This document shows positions 46,598 to 55,195 of a stretch of 64,000 bases of DNA, piece by piece (the stretch's first letter is position 1; each line of letters opens with the position of its first letter). The position numbers and the translations under genes are program-made. The stretch comes from DAIDKA01 sp035485475. Its GTDB lineage: Bacteria; Pseudomonadota; Gammaproteobacteria; Steroidobacterales; Steroidobacteraceae. The stretch covers positions 15,581 through 79,580 of the forward strand of contig DATHOA010000319.1 of the NCBI GenBank assembly GCA_035485475.1, written 5' to 3'. The notes beneath the pieces are model-generated. The model was not told where the DNA came from. It searched no databases and worked only from the letters and a program-made list of their open reading frames with translations.

Positions 46598-48004
46598 ATG
46601 GGTGGCATGCGACGCGGCGGGTGGGGCGTCTGGGTACTGGTGCTGGCGCTGGGGCCCGGTGCGTTGCCCGTGGCGGGCGCCAACGACCTGCTGCAGCTGT
46701 ACCGCCTGGCCCAGAACCACGACGCGACCCTGCAGGCCGCCCTCGCACAGCGCGATGCCGCCATCGAGGCCAAACCGCAGGCCCTGGCACTGCTGCTGCC
46801 GCAGGTGAGTGCCAATGCTTCCGCGGAACGCGAGCGCCTCGGTGAGCAACTGATTGCACCCCAGACGGTCGCGAGCACGACCATCACGGGTTGCCAGATC
46901 GCCGCCGGTGCGGCGACCCAGGTGTGTTTCGGCGATGGCCACGGCTATGGTCTGAACCTCTCGCAGACTCTGTGGAGCTTTCAGTCCTTCAGCCAGCTGC
47001 GCGAGGCCAGTGCGACGGCCGCGGCCGCCGAGGCCAATTTATTGGCGGCGCAGCAAGCGTTGCTGCTGCGGGTGGCGCAGGCCTACTTTGGCGTTCTGTC
47101 GGCGCACGATGCCCTGGTCACCAACCAGGGCGCACGCCAGTCCTACAGTGTGCTGCTGAACCAGGCCCGCGGCCGCCAGCAGACCGGCGTCGGACCGCGC
47201 AGCGACTCCGAACAGGCCCAGGCGTACTACGATCAAACCGCGCAGTCCGTCATTGATTCGCAGAATGCATTGGACGATGCCGAGCTGCTGCTGAGCGAGG
47301 TGACCGGGGCGCCCGCCGCCATGGTTGCGGCCCTGCGCGATCCCATTCCGCTCGAATCCCCGGACCCGGCATCGGTGGAGGACTGGGTCAGCGCGGCTTT
47401 GAAGGACAATCCGCTGGTGAGGGCCGCGCAACTGCAGGTCGCTGCTGCCGATCGCGACATCGATGTGCAGCATGGCAAGGGGCTGCCTTCGGTGGTGCTC
47501 GCCGCGGGCCGCAACCGCGGCTGGGGGGACCTCACCATCGGAGGAAGCTCCGCGGATGATCAGATCGGGGTATCGGTGACCTGGCCGCTGTTCCAGGGTG
47601 GTGCGGTGGCATCCCAGGTACGCCAGTCGCGGGCGCTGTGGAAACAGGCGCTGGCGGTGTACGCCGGCGCGCAGCGCGACGCCGAGCGCCTGACCCGTTC
47701 GTCCTATCGCGACGTGGTGACCGGCATTTCACGCATTGCCGCGGCGCACCGCAGCCAGGAGTCAGCGGGCGTGGCCGTGGAGGCAAGCAAGCGCAATCTG
47801 GAATTTGCGCTCGGCACCAGTGCCGAGTTCAACCTGCTTTCTACGCAGAACAGCTACTTCGTCGCGCAGCTGCTCTACAGCCAGACGCGCTACGATTATC
47901 TGACCGCACTCCTGACGCTCAAACAGCAGGCTGGCCGGTTGTCTGAAGGCGATCTCGCCGCCATCGATGCACTGCTGGTCGAGCACACCCCCGCAACGCC
48001 ATAG
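46598..48004 (+). CDS. TolC-family outer membrane efflux channel
   Basis: 468 residues (from ATG 46598) with a signal peptide (MRRGGWGVWVLVLALGPGALPVAGA) and two TolC-like alpha-hairpin repeats (NDLLQLYRLAQNHDATLQAALAQRDAAIEAKPQALALLLPQVSAN and SVEDWVSAALKDNPLVRAAQLQVAAADRDIDVQHGKGLPSVVLAAG). No lipobox, so it is of the TolC/AggA branch. It should provide the exit duct for the adaptor and ABC genes that follow. The start is uncertain: the sigma-54 start point falls at about 46597, so either mRNA is leaderless or translation begins at ATG 46607. Confidence 0.9.
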   Translation: MGGMRRGGWGVWVLVLALGPGALPVAGANDLLQLYRLAQNHDATLQAALAQRDAAIEAKPQALALLLPQVSANASAERERLGEQLIAPQTVASTTITGCQIAAGAATQVCFGDGHGYGLNLSQTLWSFQSFSQLREASATAAAAEANLLAAQQALLLRVAQAYFGVLSAHDALVTNQGARQSYSVLLNQARGRQQTGVGPRSDSEQAQAYYDQTAQSVIDSQNALDDAELLLSEVTGAPAAMVAALRDPIPLESPDPASVEDWVSAALKDNPLVRAAQLQVAAADRDIDVQHGKGLPSVVLAAGRNRGWGDLTIGGSSADDQIGVSVTWPLFQGGAVASQVRQSRALWKQALAVYAGAQRDAERLTRSSYRDVVTGISRIAAAHRSQESAGVAVEASKRNLEFALGTSAEFNLLSTQNSYFVAQLLYSQTRYDYLTALLTLKQQAGRLSEGDLAAIDALLVEHTPATP

Positions 48005-48019
48005 CCGACACCATCTCAA

Positions 48020-49333
48020 ATGTCCAAATTCAAAGATTATGACTCCGACAGCGCCGAGACGCTGCGGATGCGCGATACGGCCGGGCAGGATCGTCAGCTT
48101 GCACCGCCGCCAGCGTGGCGACGGCACCGACGCCTGATCATCGTCGCGGCGGGTATCGGCGCGGCCCTGGTGATGCTGGCGGTGTGGCTGCTGCGCTTCA
48201 GCGGCATCAACAGTTCGGTGGATCGATCGCGCCTGACGATTGCGACCGTGGAGCGCGGGCTGTTTGTGCGCGATGTGGCGGCCGACGGCCAGGTGGTCGC
48301 GGCGTCCAGTCCGACCCTGTATGCCATCGAGACGGGAATCATTGCGCTGCGCGTCCATGCCGGCGATGCGGTCAAGAAGGGGCAGGTGCTGGCGGTCATC
48401 GACAGTCCCGACCTGACCGCGAAGCTGTCGCAGGAGCAGGCAAGTCTGGAAGGCATGCGGGTCGACTGGCAGCGTGCCCAGCTCGATGCGGCCAGTAAGC
48501 TGCGCGAGCTGTCGGATAAGTTCGAACAGGCCAGGGTCGATCGCACCACCGCGCAGCGCGAGTCGGAACGCAGCGCCAAGGCGTTTGAACTGGGTGCTTA
48601 TACGGAACTGCAGTCACTCAAGGCCAAGGATGACCTGGAGAAGGCCGACTTCGCGTTCCGGCAGGCGCAGGCGGATTACGCGGCGGCGCCGCGGCAGACC
48701 CAGTTTGACGTCAGCAGCAAGAAGTCGCTCTTTGATCGTCAGCAACTGGTCGTGACGGATCTGCGCCGGCAGGTCAGCGCCCTGCAGGTGCAGTCCCCGG
48801 TGGACGGCCGCGTCGGCCAGGTCCAGGTCGCCGAGCGGGCGAGCGTGGCCAAGGATGCAGCGCTCCTCACCGTCATCGATCTGTCGCAGCTGGAAGTGGA
48901 GATCAAGGTACCGGAGAGTCTCGCGCGCGATCTGCAGCCGGGAATGGCGGCGACGCTGGAAGGAGATGGCCGCCAGTGGCAGGCCGCGCTCAGCGGCGTA
49001 TCACCCGAGGTGGTTGCCGGGGAGGTGACCGCGCGCCTGCGGTTCACGGGCCCCCAGCCGGTGGGCCTGCGGCAAAGCCAGCGGCTGGCCGTGCGGATTC
49101 TGATCGACAAGCGCGCCGATGTTCTCATCGTCGAGCGCGGCAGTTTCGTGGACCAGGACGCCGGTTTCGCCTATGTGGTCCACGACGGCGTGGCCGAACG
49201 GCGCCCCGTGCGGCTGGGCGCGCAGAGCGTGCAGAAGGTCGAGATTCTCGATGGCCTCAACATCGGCGATGAGATCGTCGTGTCGGGGTCTGATGCATTC
49301 AATGGCGCTGACCGCGTCATCGTCACTCACTGA
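48020..49333 (+). CDS. ABC-type periplasmic adaptor (HlyD/MacA-like membrane fusion protein)
   Basis: 437 residues. An N-terminal cytoplasmic tail of about 35 residues, one transmembrane helix (about 39-62), a lipoyl half (DVAADGQVVAASSPTLYAIETGIIALRVHAGDAVKKGQVLAVIDSPDL), a long alpha hairpin (about 135-245), the second half (SPVDGRVGQVQVAERASVAKDA) and beta-barrel. It resembles MacA-type adaptors that couple MacB permeases to TolC. It starts 15 bases after the channel gene and precedes the ATPase. Confidence 0.9.
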   Translation: MSKFKDYDSDSAETLRMRDTAGQDRQLAPPPAWRRHRRLIIVAAGIGAALVMLAVWLLRFSGINSSVDRSRLTIATVERGLFVRDVAADGQVVAASSPTLYAIETGIIALRVHAGDAVKKGQVLAVIDSPDLTAKLSQEQASLEGMRVDWQRAQLDAASKLRELSDKFEQARVDRTTAQRESERSAKAFELGAYTELQSLKAKDDLEKADFAFRQAQADYAAAPRQTQFDVSSKKSLFDRQQLVVTDLRRQVSALQVQSPVDGRVGQVQVAERASVAKDAALLTVIDLSQLEVEIKVPESLARDLQPGMAATLEGDGRQWQAALSGVSPEVVAGEVTARLRFTGPQPVGLRQSQRLAVRILIDKRADVLIVERGSFVDQDAGFAYVVHDGVAERRPVRLGAQSVQKVEILDGLNIGDEIVVSGSDAFNGADRVIVTH

Positions 49334-49351
49334 AGGATACGGAGAAAACGT

Positions 49352-50065
49352 ATGTTGAAGATGACTCATCTGTCAAAGGTCTATCGCACCGAAGTGGTCG
49401 AGACTTATGCGCTGCGCGATTTCTCCATCCACGTGAAGGAGGGCGAGTTCGTAGCCGTTACCGGTCCTTCCGGCTCGGGCAAGACCACGTTCCTGACGAT
49501 CGCCGGCCTGTTGGAAGAGTTCACCGGGGGGCAGTATCAACTCGATGGTGCCGATGTTCATGGGCTCAACGACAATCAGCGCTCGCGGCTGCGCAACCAG
49601 AAGATTGGCTTCATCTTCCAGTCCTTCAACCTGATTCCCGATCTCAATGTGTTCGATAACGTGGATGTGCCCTTGCGCTATCGCCGCCTGCCCGGCGCCG
49701 AGCGCCGCAAGCGCATCAACGAGGCGCTCGAGCGCGTCGGGCTTTCCGCCCGGGCCAAGCACTATCCGGCGGAGCTGTCCGGCGGACAGCAGCAGCGCGT
49801 GGCCATTGCGCGTGCGCTGGCCGGTGGTCCCAGGCTGCTGCTCGCCGATGAGCCCACGGGAAATCTCGATACCCAGATGGCGCGCGGGGTCATGCAGCTG
49901 CTCGAGGAACTGCATCGCGACGGCGCCACCATCGTGATGGTCACACACGACCCGGAACTGGCGGCCCGGGCACAGCGTGAAGTGCGCATCGTGGACGGTC
50001 AGGTCATCGACCTTGCCGCGCCGGCGCGGCTGGTGGAGAACCCGACTTCGCACCCGGCAGCGTAG
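49352..50065 (+). CDS. ABC transporter ATPase (MacB/LolD type)
   Basis: 237 residues. Walker A GPSGSGKTT (38-46), Q-loop FIFQSFNLIPDLNVFDNV, signature ELSGGQQQRVAIARAL (142-146 core), Walker B RLLLADEPTGNLD, and switch His199. The LTVFDNV-type loop and stand-alone form are as in LolD and MacB-type ATPases, which drive mechanotransmission rather than direct transport. GGAG lies 12 bases upstream of ATG. It is the only ATPase gene in this run, so it must serve all ten permeases that follow. Confidence 0.93.
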   Translation: MLKMTHLSKVYRTEVVETYALRDFSIHVKEGEFVAVTGPSGSGKTTFLTIAGLLEEFTGGQYQLDGADVHGLNDNQRSRLRNQKIGFIFQSFNLIPDLNVFDNVDVPLRYRRLPGAERRKRINEALERVGLSARAKHYPAELSGGQQQRVAIARALAGGPRLLLADEPTGNLDTQMARGVMQLLEELHRDGATIVMVTHDPELAARAQREVRIVDGQVIDLAAPARLVENPTSHPAA

Positions 50066-50079
50066 GGCTGCAGGTCCGT

Positions 50080-51384
50080 ATGTTGGGGTACTACGTCGGC
50101 ATGGCGCTGCGCAGCGTGCGCCGCAATGTCGCACTGACGGCACTCATGATTGTTGCCGTCGCCGTGGGCATCGGTGCATCGATGACCCTGCTCACTGCGT
50201 TGCGGGCCCTGTCGGGGGATCCCATTCCGGCAAAGTCAGCGCGGCTGTATTCCGTGCGCGTTGACAACTGGGGTCCGGATGCGCCCAACAACGCCATGCT
50301 CAGCGACCTGGTGAGTTACACCGATGCCATGGCGCTGCTGCGCGCCCAGCGCGGCATCCGGCAGAGCGCGATGTACGAGACCACCTTCGGCATCACCCCC
50401 GCCAGCGGTGATGCCAATCCATTCACCGCGACGGCGCGGGTCGCCGGTCGGGATTTCTTCGCGATGTTCGACGCGCCCTTCGCATCGGGGGCAGCCTGGA
50501 GCGCTGCGGATGATGAGCAGCGCGCCGCCGTGGCGGTGATTGGGGCGCACCTGGCCGATCGGCTGTTCCCGAACGGCGGCGCCGTGGGCCGCAATGTGCT
50601 GCTGGGAGAGCGCAGCTACCGGATCGTGGGCGTGCTGAAACCCTGGCATTTTCAGCCGCGCGTCTATGACCTGTCCTCACGTCTTTACCAGGAGACCGAG
50701 GATGTCTTCGTACCTTTGTCTACAGCCGTTGATCGGCAACTGCACACCATGGGCGGCAGTTACTGTGATCACGCGGTAGGCACGGTGTTTGCGGACACGC
50801 TGCGGTCGGAGTGCCGGTGGCTGCAGTTCTGGGTGGAATTGCCCGACCCTGCGGCAGCAAAGGCGTACCGCCGGTTCGTGGAAAACTATGCCGCCCAGCA
50901 ACGCAGTGCCGGGCGCTTCCACTGGCCGCCGAATGTTGCGTTGCTTGACGTCAACGCGGCGCTGCGCGCCGCGAAGATGGTTCCCGATGAAATGCGGGTT
51001 TCGACCGTCGCCGCGTTTGGCTTTCTGGTGGTATGCCTGGTCAATGCCACCGGGCTGATGCTGGCCATGCTGGAGCGTCGCGCGGGTGAGTTGAGCATAC
51101 GTCGGGCGGTCGGTGCATCCCGCGGCCAGATCTTTGCACAGTGCCTGGCGGAGGCCTCCGCCGTCGGCATCGGCGGGGGGGTGCTGGGACTGGGACTGAC
51201 CGCTCTCGGTCTTGCCTTCGAGCGCCTGATCCTGCGCGAGGACTACGCGCGGCTCGTGGATCTGAACCTTGATGCCGTGTGGACGACCTTTGGGTTGGCG
51301 GTGATCACGGTGACCGTCGCGGCACTGTATCCGGCGTGGAATGCCAGTCGGCTGCAACCTGCCTGGAAGCTGAAGGCGGAATAG
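50080..51384 (+). CDS. FtsX/MacB-type permease A1 (pair 1)
   Basis: 434 residues: TM1 (about 17-40), a large periplasmic domain (MacB_PCD-like, about 41-305), then three C-terminal helices with the FtsX motif RRAVGASRGQIFAQCLAE. It contains the A-type hallmarks FFAMFDAPFASGAAWS, GRFHWPP and the Cys229/Cys245 pair in CDHAV...SECRWLQFW. It is the most divergent A protein: the LFVPQIDxWGP of the others reads LYSVRVDNWGP. It ends RLQPAWKLKAE. It begins 14 bases after the ATPase. With B1 it would form a LolC/LolE-like heterodimer. Confidence 0.9.
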   Translation: MLGYYVGMALRSVRRNVALTALMIVAVAVGIGASMTLLTALRALSGDPIPAKSARLYSVRVDNWGPDAPNNAMLSDLVSYTDAMALLRAQRGIRQSAMYETTFGITPASGDANPFTATARVAGRDFFAMFDAPFASGAAWSAADDEQRAAVAVIGAHLADRLFPNGGAVGRNVLLGERSYRIVGVLKPWHFQPRVYDLSSRLYQETEDVFVPLSTAVDRQLHTMGGSYCDHAVGTVFADTLRSECRWLQFWVELPDPAAAKAYRRFVENYAAQQRSAGRFHWPPNVALLDVNAALRAAKMVPDEMRVSTVAAFGFLVVCLVNATGLMLAMLERRAGELSIRRAVGASRGQIFAQCLAEASAVGIGGGVLGLGLTALGLAFERLILREDYARLVDLNLDAVWTTFGLAVITVTVAALYPAWNASRLQPAWKLKAE

Positions 51385-51387
51385 GCC

Positions 51388-52608
51388 GTGGAAATTGCTC
51401 CAGTCCTGCGCGCGCTCACGCACCGGAAAATCGGCGTAGTGCTGATCGTTGCGCAGATCGCGCTGTCGGTGGCAATTTTGGCCAATTCTGTGTCCATCGT
51501 TCAGCAGCGCCAGGGCCTGATGCGCCGTCCGAGCGGCCTGGACGAGGCCAACACCTTTTCGCTGACCAATCAGTTCACGGGCTCAAGCTCAGATCTGTCG
51601 GCCCGAATCCGCACGGACCTGGCAGCCTTGCGTGCCATACCCGGCGTCATCGATGCAACGGCAGTCCAGAGCTTCCCGCTTCGTGGCTACGGTGCAGCGA
51701 CCACGGTCACCCTGCGGCCGGATGCCAAGAGCCCCTTCAACGCGGCCGAATATTCGCTGACTCTCAACGGTCTTCATACCTGGGACATGAAGTTGATTGC
51801 AGGAAGGAATTTCCACGCGGATGAAGTCAAGGACTTCTGGCTTGGCATCAGCAATGGCGCACCGCCCACGGCGATCATCACCCGTGCCCTGGCGCAGCGG
51901 CTGTTTCCGCACGGCGGTGCCTTGGGACAGAACGTCTACCTTGGCACTTCCGCGCCCACGCAGATCATCGGGATCGTCGAGCGGGCACAGACACCGTGGG
52001 CCGCGGGGTCCGCGTGGGGGACCTTTGGGCCCGAGGAGTCATTGCTGGTGCCCTTCCAATGGGTCAGCCCGATATTGGCCTATGTGGTGAGGACCGAGCC
52101 GGGCCGCAATGACGCGGTGCTGGCCCTGGCACCGAAGCGCCTGTTCGCCGTAAGCCGTGCCCGCGTCATCAGTGATGCCCAGACATTTGCGGATACCCGG
52201 GCCGAACAGTACCGCTCCGATCGGGCGCTGGGGCTGGTTCTCACCGTGGTCTGCGGTTTGCTGCTGGCGGTCACCGCGTTCGGAGTGATCGCGCTGACCA
52301 GCTACTGGGTGTCACAGCGACGGCGTCAGATCGGGCTGCGCCGGGCGGTGGGAGCCCGGCGCCTCGACATCGTGCAGTACTTCCAAGTGGAGAACCTGCT
52401 GATTTCCGGGTTCGGTGCGGCGTTGGGCGTCGCGCTGGGATTCGCCGGCAACGCATGGCTGGTGAGTGCATTCGAAATGGTCAGGATGAGTGTCGCCTAT
52501 GTCATCGCCGCGGCTGCAGCGCTGCTCGTTCTGAGCCAGGTTGCGGTGCTGTGGCCTGCGCTGCGCGCCGCCGCCTTGCCACCCGTGGCCGCCATCCGCT
52601 GGCAATAG
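51388..52608 (+). CDS. FtsX/MacB-type permease B1 (pair 1)
   Basis: 406 residues from GTG 51388, 3 bases after A1. TM1 (about 16-37), periplasmic domain with the B-type motifs RPSGLDEANTFSLTNQ, LKLxAGRxF (MKLIAGRNFHADE) and IGIVERAQTPWAAG, then three helices with LRRAVGARRLDIVQYFQVENLLISG. There is no periplasmic cysteine. It ends in the B-type LPPVAAIRWQ. The gene is too closely coupled to A1 for independent expression. Confidence 0.9.
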   Translation: MEIAPVLRALTHRKIGVVLIVAQIALSVAILANSVSIVQQRQGLMRRPSGLDEANTFSLTNQFTGSSSDLSARIRTDLAALRAIPGVIDATAVQSFPLRGYGAATTVTLRPDAKSPFNAAEYSLTLNGLHTWDMKLIAGRNFHADEVKDFWLGISNGAPPTAIITRALAQRLFPHGGALGQNVYLGTSAPTQIIGIVERAQTPWAAGSAWGTFGPEESLLVPFQWVSPILAYVVRTEPGRNDAVLALAPKRLFAVSRARVISDAQTFADTRAEQYRSDRALGLVLTVVCGLLLAVTAFGVIALTSYWVSQRRRQIGLRRAVGARRLDIVQYFQVENLLISGFGAALGVALGFAGNAWLVSAFEMVRMSVAYVIAAAAALLVLSQVAVLWPALRAAALPPVAAIRWQ

Positions 52609-52620
52609 GAGAAGCAACTG

Positions 52621-53943
52621 ATGATGGGTTACTACCTGCAGCTTGCATTGCGAACACTGCGCCGCAATGTGGTGCTGACGTCGCTCATCATCGCTGCGGT
52701 GGGCGTCGGAATCGGCGCCTACATGACCATCCTGACGGTGTTCATCGCCATGTCGGGCGATCCGATTCCGGATAAATCCGCAGTATTGTTCGTGCCGCAG
52801 ATCGACGCCTGGGGTCCGGCCACGCGGCCACCGGGTACAGCAGGATCGGTCCGACTGCCGGACCAGTTTACCTACCGGGACGCCACCGGCTTCATGCGGG
52901 CGCACGCGGCGCGGCGCCAGACTGCCATGTATGCCGTCCAACTCGACGTGACGCCACCCGTGGGCGCGCCGTACGCACAGCCGGGCCGCGCCGCGTACCG
53001 GGATTTCTTCGCTATGTTCGAGGCGCCCTTCGCAGCCGGTGGGCCGTGGAGTGTGAAGGACGAGACCGACCTTGCGGATGTCGTGGTGCTCAGTGCCGCG
53101 CTCGCCAACCGACTCTTTCCCCATACCGGCGCCGTGGGCCAGATCGTCAGTCTCAATGGACGGCCATATCGGGTGACCGGCGTGCTGAAGCCCTGGAATC
53201 CGATGCCGCATTTCTACGACGTCAGCGGCAATCCCTTTACACTGGGCGAGCAGTTATTCATTCCCTTCACCACGGCCATCGGCCATGAGCTGCAAAGCGC
53301 CGGTGGCCAAGGCTGCGCATCCGTGCCGCCTCCCGGCTGGAGCGGGAAGCTGGCCGGCGAGTGCATCTGGACCCAGTTCTGGGCGGAGCTTCCGGATGCG
53401 GCGGCGGTGCGCAACTACCGGCAGTTCCTGCTCAACTACTCGGCCGAACAACGGCGCCTCGGTCGCTTCCATTGGCCGCCGCTGGTGCAGTTGAGCAATG
53501 TGAATGAATGGTTGGCCCTTGAACATGTCGTACCGAATGAAGTGCGCGTCAATTCGCTGCTGGCGTTCGGTTTCCTGGCCGTCTGTCTGGTCAACGCGGT
53601 GGGGTTGATGCTGGCGCGGTTCTCCGCCCGGGCCGGTGAGTTCGCAATACGGCGGGCGTTGGGGGCATCGCGACCGGACATTTTCCTGCAGTGCCTCACC
53701 GAAACGGCCGTGGTGGGGGTGCTGGGCGGCGTCCTCGGCCTCGGCTTGACGGCACTGGGCTTGGCAGCAAACCGCGCGAGCCTGGGCGCTCTTGCCGACT
53801 ACGCCGACCGGCTGACTCACCTTGATCCTGCGGTCATGGCGTTGACTGTGGCTCTGGCCGTCGGGGCAACGCTGTGCTCCGGTCTTTATCCGACCTGGCG
53901 GGCAACCCGTGTCCAGCCTGCCTGGCAGCTCAAGGCGCAATAA
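52621..53943 (+). CDS. FtsX/MacB-type permease A2 (pair 2)
   Basis: 440 residues; ATG 52621 follows AGGAG, one of the best ribosome-binding sites in the array. TM1 (about 17-40), VLFVPQIDAWGP, FFAMFEAPFAAGGPWS, conserved Cys232/Cys248 (GCASVPPPGW...GECIWTQFW), GRFHWPP, and FtsX motif RRALGASRPDIFLQCLTE. It ends RVQPAWQLKAQ. It starts 12 bases after B1. Confidence 0.9.
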   Translation: MMGYYLQLALRTLRRNVVLTSLIIAAVGVGIGAYMTILTVFIAMSGDPIPDKSAVLFVPQIDAWGPATRPPGTAGSVRLPDQFTYRDATGFMRAHAARRQTAMYAVQLDVTPPVGAPYAQPGRAAYRDFFAMFEAPFAAGGPWSVKDETDLADVVVLSAALANRLFPHTGAVGQIVSLNGRPYRVTGVLKPWNPMPHFYDVSGNPFTLGEQLFIPFTTAIGHELQSAGGQGCASVPPPGWSGKLAGECIWTQFWAELPDAAAVRNYRQFLLNYSAEQRRLGRFHWPPLVQLSNVNEWLALEHVVPNEVRVNSLLAFGFLAVCLVNAVGLMLARFSARAGEFAIRRALGASRPDIFLQCLTETAVVGVLGGVLGLGLTALGLAANRASLGALADYADRLTHLDPAVMALTVALAVGATLCSGLYPTWRATRVQPAWQLKAQ

Positions 53944-53951
53944 GGGCGAAC

Positions 53952-55172
53952 ATGGAAATTCTACCCATTCTGCGGGCGCTGAAGCGCAACAAGGTCGGTG
54001 CCATATTGGTGACCTTGCAGATCGCGCTGACGCTGGCCGTCGTTGCCAACGCGCTGTCAATCATCCAGTACCACATGTCGAACATGGGCCGCCCCAGTGG
54101 CATGGATGAGGCCAATATTTTCACCCTGCAGAATCATTGGGTGGGGGAGCCGCAGAATCTGCGCGCCAGCATCGCGGACGACATGGCCGCACTGCGTGGC
54201 ATACCCGGGGTAGTGGACGCAGAGGCCACCGATGCCTACCCGCTGCTCGGAGGCGGCTGGGGTTGGGGGATCCGCTTGAAGCCCGATCCGCACAGCGGTG
54301 GGGTCGCGCAAACAACTTTGTATTTCCAGGATGCGCACGGCCTCGAGGCCATGGGGCTGAAGCTGGTCGCGGGCCGCTGGTTCTCGGCCGCCGAGATCGG
54401 GGAATGGGACATGAATGACCTGAAAGGATCACCCAGCGCGGTGCTGACCGCGGCGCTGGCCAAAAGGGTGTTTCCGACCGGCAATCCGGTGGGGCAGGTC
54501 ATCTATCTCTTCGACACCTCGCCGGTACATGTGGTCGGCGTCGTAGAGCGTGCCCAAACGCCGTGGCCCGCGCAGGGCTTCGGCGACGCCTGGGCGGAGT
54601 ACTCCACCTTTCTGCCCTTTCAGTTCATGAACAACGGGCTTTCGTACGTCGTGCGGGCCCGGCCCGGACAGCTCACGGCGGTGATGCGCGCGACACCGGA
54701 CCGCCTTTTGCGAGTCACTCGGCAGCGGGTCGTTGACCAACTGATACCTTTTTCCGAGACCCGCACCCGTGCTTACCAGGTACAGAAATCCGAGAGCTGG
54801 CTGTTGGCCACGGTGGTCGGTCTGCTGCTCGCCATCACGGTGTTTGGCACGGTGGGTTTGAGCATGTACTGGGTGGGCCAGCGGCGCCGGCAGATTGGTC
54901 TGCGCCGGGCGTTGGGCGCGACGCGCCTGGACATCCTGCGGTATTTCCACACCGAGAATTTTCTGATCGCCGGTACCGGCGCGCTGCTCGGGGTGGCGGG
55001 CGGCCTGGGCGTAAGCCTGTGGCTGGCGACTCACCTCGGGACCGCACGGATGAGTCCGCTGTATATCGGTATCGGTGCCGTCACGGTCCTCGTGCTGAGC
55101 CAGCTGGCCGTGCTGGGGCCCGCGCTGCGCGCGTCCTTGATCCCGCCGTCGCTGGCGACTCGCGGACTGTAG
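53952..55172 (+). CDS. FtsX/MacB-type permease B2 (pair 2)
   Basis: 406 residues from ATG 53952 (MEILPILRALKRNKVGAILVTLQIALTLAVV). The frame is open further upstream inside A2, but this start matches all other B proteins. B motifs: RPSGMDEANIFTLQNHWVG, MGLKLVAGRWFSAAEIGEWD, VVGVVERAQTPWPAQG, IGLRRALGATRLDILRYFHTENFLIAG. It starts 8 bases after A2. Confidence 0.9.
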   Translation: MEILPILRALKRNKVGAILVTLQIALTLAVVANALSIIQYHMSNMGRPSGMDEANIFTLQNHWVGEPQNLRASIADDMAALRGIPGVVDAEATDAYPLLGGGWGWGIRLKPDPHSGGVAQTTLYFQDAHGLEAMGLKLVAGRWFSAAEIGEWDMNDLKGSPSAVLTAALAKRVFPTGNPVGQVIYLFDTSPVHVVGVVERAQTPWPAQGFGDAWAEYSTFLPFQFMNNGLSYVVRARPGQLTAVMRATPDRLLRVTRQRVVDQLIPFSETRTRAYQVQKSESWLLATVVGLLLAITVFGTVGLSMYWVGQRRRQIGLRRALGATRLDILRYFHTENFLIAGTGALLGVAGGLGVSLWLATHLGTARMSPLYIGIGAVTVLVLSQLAVLGPALRASLIPPSLATRGL

Positions 55173-55195
55173 GGCTGACAACGCAAGGGGGGGCG

